Both the position numbers and the translations under genes were made by a program. The notes beneath the pieces are model-generated. The model ran no database searches. It was not told the DNA's origin and was given only the letters and a program-made list of their open reading frames with translations. Source: an uncultured Desulfobulbus sp. (GTDB lineage: Bacteria > Desulfobacterota > Desulfobulbia > Desulfobulbales > Desulfobulbaceae). Taken from it: DNA of 64,000 bases. The stretch covers positions 1,148,001-1,212,000 of the forward strand of contig NZ_OY762276.1 in the NCBI RefSeq assembly GCF_963665445.1. Reading direction: 5' to 3'. Position 1 is the stretch's first letter, and each line of letters starts with the position of its first letter. Below are positions 50,458 to 59,559 of this stretch, one piece after another.

Positions 50458-51480
50458 ATGCAACACAGTGACGCGCACCGCTTGACCCAAGGTCCTTTCC
50501 AGGGGCTGAGTCCCGAACGTATTCTCGAGGCTGTGGAGACGGAGTTGGGGATCCGCTGCTCCAACCTCTGCCGCTCGTACAACAGTTATATAAACCGCGT
50601 GTTCGAGATCGCCGATACCGCGGGTAGGGGGATGGTGGTCAAGTTTTACCGGCCTGGACGATGGTCTGTGCAGGCCCTGCAGGACGAGCACGACTTCCTC
50701 CTTGAACTGACTGCAGAGGAGATTCCGGTGCTGGCGCCGTTGCCGCTTTGTGACGGGAAAACCCTGGGACGTGTCGGTGAGATGTATTTTGCCGTCTACC
50801 CGAAAAAGGGGGGGCGGCTGATCGATGAGTTCAACGATGACCTCTGGCTCGCTCTTGGCCGACTGTTGGGACGGATGCACATGGTGGGCGCGCGTCGCAT
50901 GCCGCGCGACAGAATCCACATGCATCCGGCACGGAGCACTGCCGACCAGGTGGAGTTTATCCGTCGCTCCGGTCTGTTGCCCGCCGATCTCACGGATGCC
51001 TACATGCAGGTGACCGGGCGCTTGATCGAGCTGATCACGCCCCTGTTTGCACAGCGCGAAATGATCCGTATCCACGGCGACTGCCACAGCGGCAACCTGA
51101 TTCACCGTCCCGGGGAATCCCTCTACATCCTTGATTTTGATGACATGGCAGTGGGCCCGCCGGTCCAGGACCTGTGGATGCTCCTGCCCGGAACGCCTGA
51201 GGACTCCGCTCTCGAGCTTGATCTTTTTTTTGAGGGATATGAAACCTTTCGTCCCTTTGATTACGGCAGCCTGCGCCTGATCGAGCCCCTGCGGGCGATG
51301 CGGTTTATCCATTACAGTGCCTGGTGTGCCCATCAGGTCATCGAAGACGGGGCCACGGCGGTCATTCCCGATTTTGCCACCCGCGAATACTGGCACAGGG
51401 AGTTGGAGGATCTCGAGGATCAGCTGCAGCGGATCCTCGATCCTCCCCAACCTGAAAATTTTTCCAGAGAAATTTTCTAG
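50458..51480 (+). CDS. srkA: Serine/threonine protein kinase SrkA (YihE) family
   Basis: A 340-residue kinase-like protein of the APH/choline kinase fold. The catalytic loop is IHGDCHSGNLIHR (His-Gly-Asp, about residues 202-214), followed by the metal site DFDDMAVGPP. N-terminal ATP-binding residues include VVKFYRPGRW (Lys62). In E. coli SrkA/YihE is a stress-response kinase counteracting MazEF-linked death and envelope stress; the substrate is uncertain. Length and order match. It follows an HxlR gene, possibly co-transcribed. Confidence 0.92.
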   Translation: MQHSDAHRLTQGPFQGLSPERILEAVETELGIRCSNLCRSYNSYINRVFEIADTAGRGMVVKFYRPGRWSVQALQDEHDFLLELTAEEIPVLAPLPLCDGKTLGRVGEMYFAVYPKKGGRLIDEFNDDLWLALGRLLGRMHMVGARRMPRDRIHMHPARSTADQVEFIRRSGLLPADLTDAYMQVTGRLIELITPLFAQREMIRIHGDCHSGNLIHRPGESLYILDFDDMAVGPPVQDLWMLLPGTPEDSALELDLFFEGYETFRPFDYGSLRLIEPLRAMRFIHYSAWCAHQVIEDGATAVIPDFATREYWHRELEDLEDQLQRILDPPQPENFSREIF

Positions 51481-51505
51481 GAGTTGTTTTTTTGACGGAA
51501 AAACT

Positions 51506-51535
51506 TTCGCAAATCTCTATTTGCGGTTGTATACT
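51506..51535 (+). promoter_or_regulatory. Sigma-70 promoter with overlapping inverted repeat
   Basis: TTCGCA (51506-51511) and TATACT (51530-51535) are separated by 18 bases. CGCAAA-TCTCTA-TTTGCG (51508-51525) is a perfect inverted repeat lying between the two boxes, the position of a repressor operator. It is the likely promoter of the small lipoprotein gene. Confidence 0.55.
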
Positions 51536-51546
51536 CGCGCCACTTC

Positions 51547-51582
51547 AGCTCTCTTGTTCTTTGCCGATCAGGGGAGCTTTTT
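51547..51582 (+). terminator. Terminator-like hairpin in the lipoprotein leader
   Basis: AGCTCTC pairs with GGGAGCT (one G-U), followed by a T-run and TTCGTTTT. It lies 66 bases after the SrkA stop codon and just downstream of the promoter at 51506, so it may serve SrkA or act as an attenuator for the lipoprotein gene. Confidence 0.55.
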
Positions 51583-51645
51583 CGTTTTCAACCGGAATAA
51601 CTTCCGGGCGGTTTGAATGACAACTTAAGGGTGAGGAGAACTCTT

Positions 51646-51918
51646 ATGAAGAAGATTGCCGCAATGCTCGTGTGTGGCGCAGTGGCCGCAGCCCTGGCTG
51701 GATGCGGTGCCAAGACCATTCCCCCCAGTTATACCTCCGCCAATCCGGACCTGATGCGCATCGGCGGCGATGAGCCGGAGAATAAGGAGGCGCAGATACT
51801 GAATTTGGGATCATACTGTCTGCAGGTACGGGAAGAGTGGAAGGTGGATGGCAAAACACCCGATGGGCAGACCATCTGGACCAAGGACAGTTATCGCAAG
51901 GTGGTCCCCTGTCGGTAA
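51646..51918 (+). CDS. Small putative lipoprotein
   Basis: A 90-residue protein with a lipoprotein signal: basic start, hydrophobic stretch and lipobox LAGC (Cys20). The mature portion is about 70 residues of polar sequence with two cysteines (Cys57 in GSYCLQV and Cys89), probably disulfide-bonded, and the pattern REEWKVDGKTPDGQTIWTKD. I recognise no family. The product is likely anchored to the outer membrane, judged by the Gly after Cys. ATG 51646 has GAGGAG 8 bases upstream. Its own promoter appears to lie at 51506. Confidence 0.75.
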   Translation: MKKIAAMLVCGAVAAALAGCGAKTIPPSYTSANPDLMRIGGDEPENKEAQILNLGSYCLQVREEWKVDGKTPDGQTIWTKDSYRKVVPCR

Positions 51919-52173
51919 GCCTGCGCGCGACCCTTCAGCACGGATGGGTAAGCGATGTTCAACTGATCCCGCAGGTGGCTGCTGAACGGGAATTTAACCA
52001 AGTTTTACCCAGCCCTTACATCGAACCTGGTTGAAAAGTAGGTCATTGGTGGTAGGCTGGCTTCCGCCATCCTGCAATGGGACACGGTCTGCAGACGATC
52101 CGTGTATCTTCCCTGCGGTCTGGCGCTGAAACAATGCAGAACTGAACGCATGGTACTTTTCGGGAGGTTTTCC

Positions 52174-52533
52174 ATGATGAAAAAAACGGTTTTGATCTTC
52201 GCCTGTTGCATGCTTACGCTCTCCATGGCCCCAAGGGCCGGCCAGTGCCATCCTCGTGGAGGAGGAGATGCCCTGTTTTGGGGGATTACCGGTCTGGTGG
52301 TCGGCTCCGCCCTGGTTGCCGCAAGTTCGCCGCCACCGGCGGTTGTCTACACGGCTCCACCGCCGCCGGCTTATCCACCACCGGCCGCTTACGGCTACGC
52401 GGTCCGGGTTGCGCCGGAGACCTGCCGCTATGAGCGGTACATGATGGACGGTTACGGTCGGGTGATGCTTGACGGCTACGGCAGGCCGATGAAGGAGTAT
52501 GCGGTCGGTCCCTGCGGCAATCCTCCCTATTGA
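52174..52533 (+). CDS. Small secreted Pro/Tyr/Gly-rich protein
   Basis: A 119-residue exported protein. A signal peptide (about 1-25, ending RAGQCHP) is followed by a short hydrophobic segment (GITGLVVGSALVAAS), a Pro/Ala/Tyr-rich spacer (about 50-75), and a Cys-containing tail (ETCRYERYMMDGYGR to VGPCGNPPY). The pair of tail cysteines and Tyr/Gly repeats resemble the protein at 59765. Function unknown; a structural role at the envelope is a guess. The RBS GGGAGG precedes ATG 52174. A terminator follows at 52589. Confidence 0.72.
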   Translation: MMKKTVLIFACCMLTLSMAPRAGQCHPRGGGDALFWGITGLVVGSALVAASSPPPAVVYTAPPPPAYPPPAAYGYAVRVAPETCRYERYMMDGYGRVMLDGYGRPMKEYAVGPCGNPPY

Positions 52534-52588
52534 TCGCAGCGTTGTTGCAGGGCAGCCCCTGCTCCCCTTTGAGCGTTGTTTGAAGAGA

Positions 52589-52625
52589 GAAAAAGGTGTT
52601 TCTGCAATGCGCGGAAACACCTTTT
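52589..52625. terminator. Rho-independent terminator, bidirectional
   Basis: AAAAAGGTGTTTC / GAAACACCTTTTT, a 13-base stem with an 11-base loop, flanked by A and T runs. It lies between the small secreted protein and the converging alcohol dehydrogenase gene. Confidence 0.88.
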
Positions 52626-52651
52626 TGCCATTTGAGGGGCGAGATTACTCC

Positions 52652-53809
52652 TTATAGGGCAGTCTCGAGAATCTTCCGGCTCACATCCAGGGTGACGCTT
52701 TTGTTCTCTCCCAGGGCAGTCATGCCGTGGGCTTCCAGGGCCTTGACCAGCTCGTCGATACCGTCACGGGTGATTCCGTAGGCGGAGAGACGGGTGGCAA
52801 CGCCCAGCTCCTCGAAGAAGGCGCGGGTCTTGCCGATAGCGGTCTCGATCCGTTCGTCTTCGCTTCCCTGATTGATATCCCAGACGCGGGCGGCAAACTG
52901 CAGCAGTTTTTCCCGTTTTTCCCCTACCCGCACAGTCCAGGCCGCCGGTTGCACGATGGCCAGGGTCTTGGCGTGATCTATGCCGAACATGGCGGTCAGT
53001 TCATGGCCAATCATGTGGGTGGACCAGTCCTGGGGCACCCCTGCACCGATGAGTCCGTTGAGGCCGTTGGTGGCGCACCACATCAGGTTGGCCCGTGCAT
53101 CGTAATCGTTGGGATCGTCCAAAGTGGTTTTACCGATTTCCACCAGGGTGCGGAGAATCCCTTCCGCAGTCCGGTCCTGGAACCGTCCTTCCGCGGGAAC
53201 GGTCACATACTGCTCCACCGTATGGATGAAGGTGTCGATGATGCCGTTGGCCACCTGGCTTGGCGGCAGGGTAAAGGTCAGGGTGGGGTCGAGAATGGAG
53301 AACTGCGGAAAGACCAGGGGATTGGAAAAGACATACTTGCCCGATTGATGACTGATCACCCCGCCGCAATTCATCTCCGAACCGGTGGCGGGCAGGGTCA
53401 CCACCGTGCCCATGGGCAGGGCCGTGGTCAGTTTGACCGGTTTGCTGCGGGAGAAGAGAATGTCTTCGCCGTTGCCCGCATAGGGGCTTGCAAGGGCAAT
53501 GAACTTGGTGCCATCCATGACCGATCCGCCGCCCACGGCGAGGAGGAAGTCAATACCTTCGCTGCGCACCACCTCCACTGCCCGCATCAGGGTGGAGTAG
53601 CGCGGGTTGGGTTCAATACCGCCGAACTCGAGGAGGTCTCTTCCGGCCAGGGCCAGGGAGACCTTGTCCAGGGTGCCGTGTTTTTTGGCGCTACCGCCGC
53701 CATAGAGCAGCAAGACCTTTGCATCGGTCGGGATCAGCCGGTCGAGCCGGGCGAGGCGATCCTTGCCAAAGACAATGCGCGTGGGATTGGAGTATTCAAA
53801 GTTGAACAT
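52652..53809 (-). CDS. Iron-containing alcohol/aldehyde dehydrogenase (YqhD-like)
   Basis: A 385-residue group III dehydrogenase. The nucleotide-binding region is LLLYGGGSAKKHG (about 35-47) with AVGGGSVMDGTKFIAL (about 92-107), and the divalent metal ligands are in GIIDTFIHTVEQYV (Asp193, His197), HMIGHELTAMFGIDHAKTLA (two His). NAD(P)H-dependent reduction of aldehydes to alcohols is expected, with Fe or Zn as metal; YqhD in E. coli scavenges toxic aldehydes with NADPH. ATG 53809 begins the MFNFEYSNPT start shared with YqhD; the longer frame to 53848 is not needed. The gene is converging with the small secreted protein. Confidence 0.9.
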   Translation of the reverse strand: MFNFEYSNPTRIVFGKDRLARLDRLIPTDAKVLLLYGGGSAKKHGTLDKVSLALAGRDLLEFGGIEPNPRYSTLMRAVEVVRSEGIDFLLAVGGGSVMDGTKFIALASPYAGNGEDILFSRSKPVKLTTALPMGTVVTLPATGSEMNCGGVISHQSGKYVFSNPLVFPQFSILDPTLTFTLPPSQVANGIIDTFIHTVEQYVTVPAEGRFQDRTAEGILRTLVEIGKTTLDDPNDYDARANLMWCATNGLNGLIGAGVPQDWSTHMIGHELTAMFGIDHAKTLAIVQPAAWTVRVGEKREKLLQFAARVWDINQGSEDERIETAIGKTRAFFEELGVATRLSAYGITRDGIDELVKALEAHGMTALGENKSVTLDVSRKILETAL

Positions 53810-53877
53810 AATCGTTCTCCGGGAAAAAGGGGGGGCAAGGCGCGCCATCGATCTCGCCCATTCTCTGCCGTCGCTGG

Positions 53878-56800
53878 TCAGATCAGCTGGTGCATGCCGT
53901 TGCGGATTTCAGCCACCAGGTGGGCATAGTCCAGATCCTGGTTCTCTTTGGCCGCATCATAGATCGACTGCGCCTTTTGCGCCCAGGGGGTCAAGCCGCA
54001 TTGGAGCAGGGTACCTTTGAGGGTATGGCTCGTCTTGGCCAGGGCAACCATATCGTCGGCAGCTACGGCAGTTTCGGCCTTCTCCAGATTATCGGCCAGG
54101 CTCACCTGAATGGCCGCCAGAATGCGTTCTATCTGGGCGGTGTTGAGCATGGTTGCCTGTTGCAGATAGGTGACCACCTCGTCCGAGGTCGGGGCGGAGA
54201 GAGTTGTATCGGAATTGTAATCTGCATGCATGCTGGGACGCGTCTCCTGTGCCGTAGCGGATGATTGACTGAAGGACTGCAGCGAGTAGAGCACCTCGAG
54301 GAGTTGGCCTGGTTGGAAGGGTTTGGTGATGTAGGTGTCCATGCCCGCACTGATGCACATCTCCCGATCACCGCCCATGGCGTGGGCCGTCATGGCGACA
54401 ATGGCGAGATGGCCGCCGTGAAGGCGGGTTGCGAGGTCAGTGCCAAAGCCCTGCGGGAGTTCGATATCCAAAGATTCCCCGCACTCCAGCCTGCGGATGA
54501 TCTGGGTGGCTGTGAGCCCGTCCATGACGGGCATCTGCACATCCATGAGAATGATGTCAAAGGCATCCCCCGCCAGGACCTGCAGGGCTTCAAGGCCGTT
54601 GGTCGCGGTTGCCACCCGGTGTTCCTGTTCAAGGAGCATAACCGCCACGTCGCGGTTGACCTCATTGTCGTCCACAACCAGGATTCGCAGGTTTTTGGGC
54701 GCCACCTCCGAGGTACCGGCCTCGGCCTCTGGCTTCGGCAGATCGGCCACATTGCCGAGCTGGAGCGGCACGACCACATGAAAGGTGCTGCCGTTGTTGA
54801 GACTGCTCTCCGCCCAGATTTTGCCGCCCATCAGGGCTACCAGCTGCCGACAGATGGAAAGCCCCAGGCCGGTGCCGCCATACTGACGGGCATAGGTGTT
54901 GTCCACCTGCTCAAAGGTATTGAAGATCTGCGAGAGTTTTTCCGGTGGAATGCCGATGCCGGTATCGCTCACCGTCATGTGGAGTTGGCACTCACCCGCT
55001 ACAAGCGATTCCTCCTGGTTGATGTGGAGCCGTATCGATCCCCTTTCGGTAAATTTTATGGCATTGCCGATCAGGTTCAACAGGATCTGGCGCAGGCGCA
55101 TGTCATCGCCCTGGAGACATTCGGGAAGTTCAGGGGCAAGAGAGTGCTCCAGCTGCAATCCTTTTTCCTCGGCCGGCATCTGCAGGGTGGCCAGTACGCC
55201 GCCGATCATCTGCGCAGGAACAAAGGGAACCGAGTTCAACTGCAGTTGACCAGCCTCCATTTTGGAGAAGTCAAGGATATCGTTGAGCAGGCCGAGCAGG
55301 CTCTCCGCTGCGTGCTGCACGGTTTCGAGAAAACGGCGTCGTTTGCCGCTATCCTTGGCCTGCATCGCCAGATGGGTCATCCCGATGATAGCGTTCATCG
55401 GGGTTCGGATTTCGTGGCTCATGTTGGCCAGAAACTGCGATTTGGCCCTGTTGGCCTCCGCCGCCTCCCGGGCCAGCTGTTCCGCCCTGGCAATGGCTTG
55501 CTCCAACTGACGATTGGCCAAGCGCACATTTTCTTCGGCCTTGATCCGTTGACGAATATCGACAAAGCACTCCAGCATCTTGGTTCGACCCCTGATAGTG
55601 ATCGGCCGAACCGTCTTCAAAACAGGTATTTGGATGCCGTCGGCACGCTGAATGTTGCGGTCCGAGTTATCGACCTTCAATCCAAGATCAACGATGGGAC
55701 AGGCGGCTTCGGTGCCAGGACAGAGAAAACTGTGGCATCGATGACCGATAATGGTCTCGCGCTCGGCGCCGAAGAGTTCGGCGGCAAAGGGATTGACCTC
55801 GTCGATGATGCGGGTTTCGCCGTCGATAATGGCCAGGCCGATGGGCAGACTTTCGATCAGGGTTCGCTGGATGCGTTCATTTTCCCTGAGTTCCGCTTCC
55901 ATGCGGATTCTTTCGCTGATGTCTTCCTTGATCGCAATGAAATGGGTGATATGACCGGAATCGTTGCGGATGGGAGAGATGGAAATCGCCTCCCAGAACA
56001 GGCTGCCGTCCTTGCGTTTGTTTTGCAGTTCGCCCTTCCATTCAAACCCGGCGGCAATGGTTTCCCAGAGATTTCGATAGATGGTTTCCGGCATGACTCC
56101 GGATTTGAGGATCCGTGGGTTTTGCCCCCGGACCTCGTCGAAGCTGTAGCCGGTTTTCTGGGTGAATTTTGCGTTGACGTACTCAATGGCTCCCTGGGCG
56201 TCGGTGATCACCACGCTGGCCGGACTCTGTTCGACCGCCGTGGCCAGACGCCGGCCGAGCGCCTCGCTCTGCACAAGGGCCGCTTCGGTCCGCTTGCGGT
56301 CGGTGATATCATGGAAGGCCACCACCGCGCCTACGACCTGCTCGTCTTGATAAATGGGACGACTGGTCACTTCAACCAAGAGTAATCTTCCCTTTTTACG
56401 AAGAAAATATTCTTCGCCCTCAAACTCATCCCCCTGTTGAGTCTTGCAAAAAAAATGGCACTGTTCCTTGGGGCAGCTGACGTTGTTTTCCTGGCGATGG
56501 AACAGGTCATGGGCAATCTGGCCGACCAACTCCGACTCCTCGTACTCCAGAAGTTGGCAGGCGGCTGGGTTGATCCGCTCGATCACTCCGTTGGTGTCCT
56601 GGACATAGACCCCTTCTGCCAGGGCGTTATTCATCGCACTGAGATTCCGCTGTTCTTCATCAAGGGCCAGGGTGCGCTGATTGAGCCGCCACACCAGGGA
56701 AAAAATGACAGACAGGGCGAGCAGCGAGTAGAGCAGGAGAACGGTGAACTCTTGGTGAATTTGGGTGAAAAGGGGGTCCGGGGCGTAGGTCACGAGATAA

Positions 56801-57723
56801 CCGGCCAACCGGTGGCCAACATCCCGAACAGGCAGCAGGGTGATTGTATACGGCTGATTTGCCAACGCAACGGTTGTGCTCAGGGTCTTGCCTTTGGCCA
56901 TGGCCTGCTGCACCACAGGCAGTGATCGCAGCTGGTTGTTGAGGATTTGGGCGGTGTCCGAAAGCGGCGCCGGACTGTTGGGAAGAATGGCGTTGGCATC
57001 CTCTACCACATACTGCTCATTGAGCCGTGAGGAGCTGTACAACCATCGCTGTTCGGGAAAGAGGAATTGGTCCAGCAGGGGTTTGTTGAGTACAAAGGCA
57101 TACTCCTTATCCGGTGCCAGCTCTTTGAGCGCATCGATGATGGATTTGAAGGTGACACTGACCTCCACGCTGCCCAGATGGCGTTCATCGAGCATCAAGG
57201 GAAAGACGTAGCGGAATCCGGAGCGGATTTTACCCAGCTCCATCCCCTGAACAACCATCTTTTGACTGTTGCAGATATGGACACTGGGACGCGCGATATT
57301 AAGGGCATCGCCGTAGCGATCTGGCTGGTGAAAGCGAAGATAACTGGTGCTGTCGGCGAGATGAAATTGCAGTTGGAGCAGGTTTTGCCGCTTCATCGAT
57401 TCGTAGGCATTGTACAAAGAGCGATACAGCTTGCCTCTGGCCAGATCCCGTTCGATTCCTTGACTGTCGACTCCCTGGCGAAAGAGCTCCAGGGTCGCCG
57501 ATGTATTGAGGGCATTGTCAAAGAAGCTTTCCATGGCAAGCCGGTAGGAATGGATAGCAGCACGGTAGGCGGTATCGAGAATGGCCTGTTGTTCCGAATA
57601 ATGGCTTTTCTCCCGCTGCACTTGATTCTTGTAGAGGAAGAGAACCACCGAGACAGTGCAGAATAGGGCCATGAATACAAAAACAAGGCGGTGGTGTCGT
57701 TTTCCGGTCGATATTCGCTTCAT
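53878..57723 (-). CDS. Large hybrid sensor histidine kinase with double Cache-like sensor, PAS, receiver and HPt domains
   Basis: A 1281-residue inner-membrane kinase. TM1 (about 12-31) and TM2 (about 330-350) flank a periplasmic sensor of about 300 residues with dCache-like features (SYLRFHQPDRYGDALN, FRYVFPLMLDERHLGSVEVSV). The cytoplasmic part has three PAS domains (about 370-480, 495-620, 625-745), HisKA with phosphoacceptor in FLANMSHEIRTPMNAIIGM, HATPase (DTGIGIP, QYGGTGLGLSI), a receiver (VVDDNEVNRD, LMDVQMPVMDG) and a C-terminal HPt (KTSHTLKGTLLQCG). It is an ArcB/TorS-style phosphorelay. ATG 57723 has no strong RBS. The next gene upstream encodes a PhnD-like binding protein, 49 bases away, its probable ligand-loaded partner. 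Confidence 0.9.
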   Translation of the reverse strand: MKRISTGKRHHRLVFVFMALFCTVSVVLFLYKNQVQREKSHYSEQQAILDTAYRAAIHSYRLAMESFFDNALNTSATLELFRQGVDSQGIERDLARGKLYRSLYNAYESMKRQNLLQLQFHLADSTSYLRFHQPDRYGDALNIARPSVHICNSQKMVVQGMELGKIRSGFRYVFPLMLDERHLGSVEVSVTFKSIIDALKELAPDKEYAFVLNKPLLDQFLFPEQRWLYSSSRLNEQYVVEDANAILPNSPAPLSDTAQILNNQLRSLPVVQQAMAKGKTLSTTVALANQPYTITLLPVRDVGHRLAGYLVTYAPDPLFTQIHQEFTVLLLYSLLALSVIFSLVWRLNQRTLALDEEQRNLSAMNNALAEGVYVQDTNGVIERINPAACQLLEYEESELVGQIAHDLFHRQENNVSCPKEQCHFFCKTQQGDEFEGEEYFLRKKGRLLLVEVTSRPIYQDEQVVGAVVAFHDITDRKRTEAALVQSEALGRRLATAVEQSPASVVITDAQGAIEYVNAKFTQKTGYSFDEVRGQNPRILKSGVMPETIYRNLWETIAAGFEWKGELQNKRKDGSLFWEAISISPIRNDSGHITHFIAIKEDISERIRMEAELRENERIQRTLIESLPIGLAIIDGETRIIDEVNPFAAELFGAERETIIGHRCHSFLCPGTEAACPIVDLGLKVDNSDRNIQRADGIQIPVLKTVRPITIRGRTKMLECFVDIRQRIKAEENVRLANRQLEQAIARAEQLAREAAEANRAKSQFLANMSHEIRTPMNAIIGMTHLAMQAKDSGKRRRFLETVQHAAESLLGLLNDILDFSKMEAGQLQLNSVPFVPAQMIGGVLATLQMPAEEKGLQLEHSLAPELPECLQGDDMRLRQILLNLIGNAIKFTERGSIRLHINQEESLVAGECQLHMTVSDTGIGIPPEKLSQIFNTFEQVDNTYARQYGGTGLGLSICRQLVALMGGKIWAESSLNNGSTFHVVVPLQLGNVADLPKPEAEAGTSEVAPKNLRILVVDDNEVNRDVAVMLLEQEHRVATATNGLEALQVLAGDAFDIILMDVQMPVMDGLTATQIIRRLECGESLDIELPQGFGTDLATRLHGGHLAIVAMTAHAMGGDREMCISAGMDTYITKPFQPGQLLEVLYSLQSFSQSSATAQETRPSMHADYNSDTTLSAPTSDEVVTYLQQATMLNTAQIERILAAIQVSLADNLEKAETAVAADDMVALAKTSHTLKGTLLQCGLTPWAQKAQSIYDAAKENQDLDYAHLVAEIRNGMHQLI

Positions 57724-57772
57724 GCTTATTTTAGTGTTATTCGCTGATGAACCTTGCCCCGCGCGTGGGGGG

Positions 57773-58660
57773 CTACTCCTTGTTCCCGGTGGGAATTTCG
57801 AGGTCGGCCTTGTACCGGCGTATGGTTTGGTAATCACTATCCGTGGCTTTGATCGCACCGTAACGAATGGATCTGCCCCAGCGGGCGAGCATCTCTTTAT
57901 CGGCGTTCTCCGGATCAAGGGCGACCAGAGCCTGTTGAATCGACTGTAAGGTCTCCGGGGAGAGGGTCCTTTGATTGCCGATCAGGCCAAATCCGGGAAA
58001 AGGCGGGGTTTCAACCAGGATTTTGAGGCCCATATGGCTGTAGCGCTTCCCGATAGCCGTCTTGAGTCCCCCAAGATCGAATTCTTTGCGAATCACGGCC
58101 AGGGCAACGGCGTCGTGTTTGTCCAGATAGCGGTACCGGTTGTTTGCAAGGGAGCTGCCCTGTTCCTGGAGCAAACCGTGGACCGAGAGATAGCCACAGG
58201 TGGAAAGGGGCTGGGTCAGGGCGATATGCTTGTCTTTCAGAGCGTGCAGTTGGATGGGGTTGTCGGCCAAGGCGACAATGGCACAGGTGTATTTAGGTTG
58301 GCCCGAGGATTCGCGAAAATGAATCAGCGGTTGGGCCTGGCCATCCTTGGCCCGCAACTCCACATAGGGCAGGGGGCCGAGATAGGCGAGATCGATTTTG
58401 TTTGTTTGAAATTTCTCGAGGATATTGTCGTAACTTTCTGAAAAATCGAACACGATTTCTCGTTGCAGCTTCCGTTGGAGAAATTCGATCATGGGGCGGA
58501 ACTGGAGCACAAGGGGTTCCCGATTTTCCATGGGCAGAGGCGCAAAGCGGATTGGCGAGGTCTGAGGCTGGGCCACGGCGCGGCAGGGGCAGGAGAGCAG
58601 TTCCAGCAGAGCGCAGCAAATGATCAGAGAAAAAAGCCCTGACCGTCGACGATGATCCAT
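57773..58660 (-). CDS. PhnD-like periplasmic substrate-binding protein
   Basis: A 295-residue exported protein. Signal peptide (about 1-32, ending AVAQP), then a two-lobed solute-binding fold of the phosphate/phosphite/phosphonate family, with RFAPLPMENREPLVLQFRPMI, NKIDLAYLGPLPYVELRAK (residues 94-112), SGQPKYTCAIVALAD, and GGLKTAIGKRYSHM. Transport partners (PhnC, PhnE) are absent; a giant sensor kinase follows in the same operon. So it is more likely a sensing subunit, as TorT is for TorS. The ligand cannot be read. ATG 58660 has GGGAG 9 bases upstream and begins the signal peptide; upstream in-frame residues look non-coding. Confidence 0.85.
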   Translation of the reverse strand: MDHRRRSGLFSLIICCALLELLSCPCRAVAQPQTSPIRFAPLPMENREPLVLQFRPMIEFLQRKLQREIVFDFSESYDNILEKFQTNKIDLAYLGPLPYVELRAKDGQAQPLIHFRESSGQPKYTCAIVALADNPIQLHALKDKHIALTQPLSTCGYLSVHGLLQEQGSSLANNRYRYLDKHDAVALAVIRKEFDLGGLKTAIGKRYSHMGLKILVETPPFPGFGLIGNQRTLSPETLQSIQQALVALDPENADKEMLARWGRSIRYGAIKATDSDYQTIRRYKADLEIPTGNKE

Positions 58661-59043
58661 AGCTGTTGTCTCCCTCGTTGAAGTCATGAGAAAACCTTTG
58701 TGTCCTGGGCAGGTTCTCATTGCGATTATCGATGAGAACCCGTCGATTTTGCAAGGATAAATCGAAAAATTGGCGGAGTCGGACCAGATATTCCACTCCA
58801 CCGACGAAAAGAGAGACCAAGAAGCGGGGCGCAACAGAGGTGCAGGCGACAATGCATGAGGTGAGTAAACATCTCCCCCGCAATCGAGTCCGGACATACG
58901 CCACTTTGTGGGCACTCAGGTTGTCCCGGCCCGTATCCGCCGCCAAGAAGGTTCTGTTATGAGGGCGTGCCTGAAATCTCCAAGGGGCGACGATGTGCTT
59001 GTGCAAGCGAATGCAGCAAACCCCCGAGAGGGGGACGGACACA
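58661..59043. other. Intergenic region upstream of the PhnD-like gene
   Basis: 383 bases. The left part holds an inverted repeat (separate entry). The rest has short frames with no coding character, and a CCCCC-GAGA-GGGGG hairpin near 59024-59037 that may be the 3' end of the DUF4149 message region or unrelated. No gene is supported. Confidence 0.5.
58712..58740 (-). promoter_or_regulatory. Inverted repeat upstream of the PhnD-like/kinase operon
   Basis: GGTTCTCAT (58712-58720) and ATGAGAACC (58732-58740) are perfect 9-base arms separated by 11 bases, about 50 bases before the start codon. It could be an operator or a leader hairpin; there is no T-run for a terminator. Confidence 0.5.
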
Positions 59044-59559
59044 TTATCTCTTTGCTTCCATACCTATGTTGGTCGGGGGCACGCTTCCTTGGGATCCGGC
59101 TGGAGATTGCGGAAGGGAGACGAGCAGGATCAGCACGATTCCCCCGACAATCACAACCAGGTTTGCGACCATGGACAGGCCATGCAACCTGCGGAATTGG
59201 GCACGGTAGGGATCATCTTTGGGGGTGGTTTCAAAAGAGGCGATATGCTCCTTTATTGCAGCGGCCTTGGGTTCGATCACAAAGGCCTGGGTGGCGGTGA
59301 GCAGGAGCATGAGCAGGAGAATCGTCACCGAGACTGCGCTGAATCGGCCCCGTCCGACCAGGCGGCACAGCAGGGCCACCGCACCGCAGGCCAGGCCCCA
59401 GCGGAAGTAGCCTGGAAAGAGCAGGCCGACGATTTTGCCGGCCAGATCACGCGAACAGTCGGCAAAGAGCTTGGGGGTGAGAATGAAGGTGAACAGGGCT
59501 GCGCCTCCCAGCCAGCAACTGACGGCCAAGTTGTAGATAAAGGTGAGTATGGGTTGCAT
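59044..59559 (-). CDS. DUF4149 (TMEM205-like) membrane protein
   Basis: A 171-residue protein with four predicted membrane helices (about 5-27, 42-65, 73-92 and 128-149). The family signature is visible: LAVSCWLGGAALFTFILTPKLF near the start, FPGYFRWGLACGAVALL, and the C-terminal HGLSMVANLVVIVGGIVLILL. The function of DUF4149 is unknown. It stands alone; the stop codon lies near the intergenic region before the PhnD-like gene. Full length. Confidence 0.85.
   Translation of the reverse strand: MQPILTFIYNLAVSCWLGGAALFTFILTPKLFADCSRDLAGKIVGLLFPGYFRWGLACGAVALLCRLVGRGRFSAVSVTILLLMLLLTATQAFVIEPKAAAIKEHIASFETTPKDDPYRAQFRRLHGLSMVANLVVIVGGIVLILLVSLPQSPAGSQGSVPPTNIGMEAKR

Noticed and set aside
54265..56385. 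706-residue plus-strand frame opposite the hybrid kinase
   Set aside because: It is antisense to HATPase, HisKA and PAS domains that are clearly coding on the minus strand.
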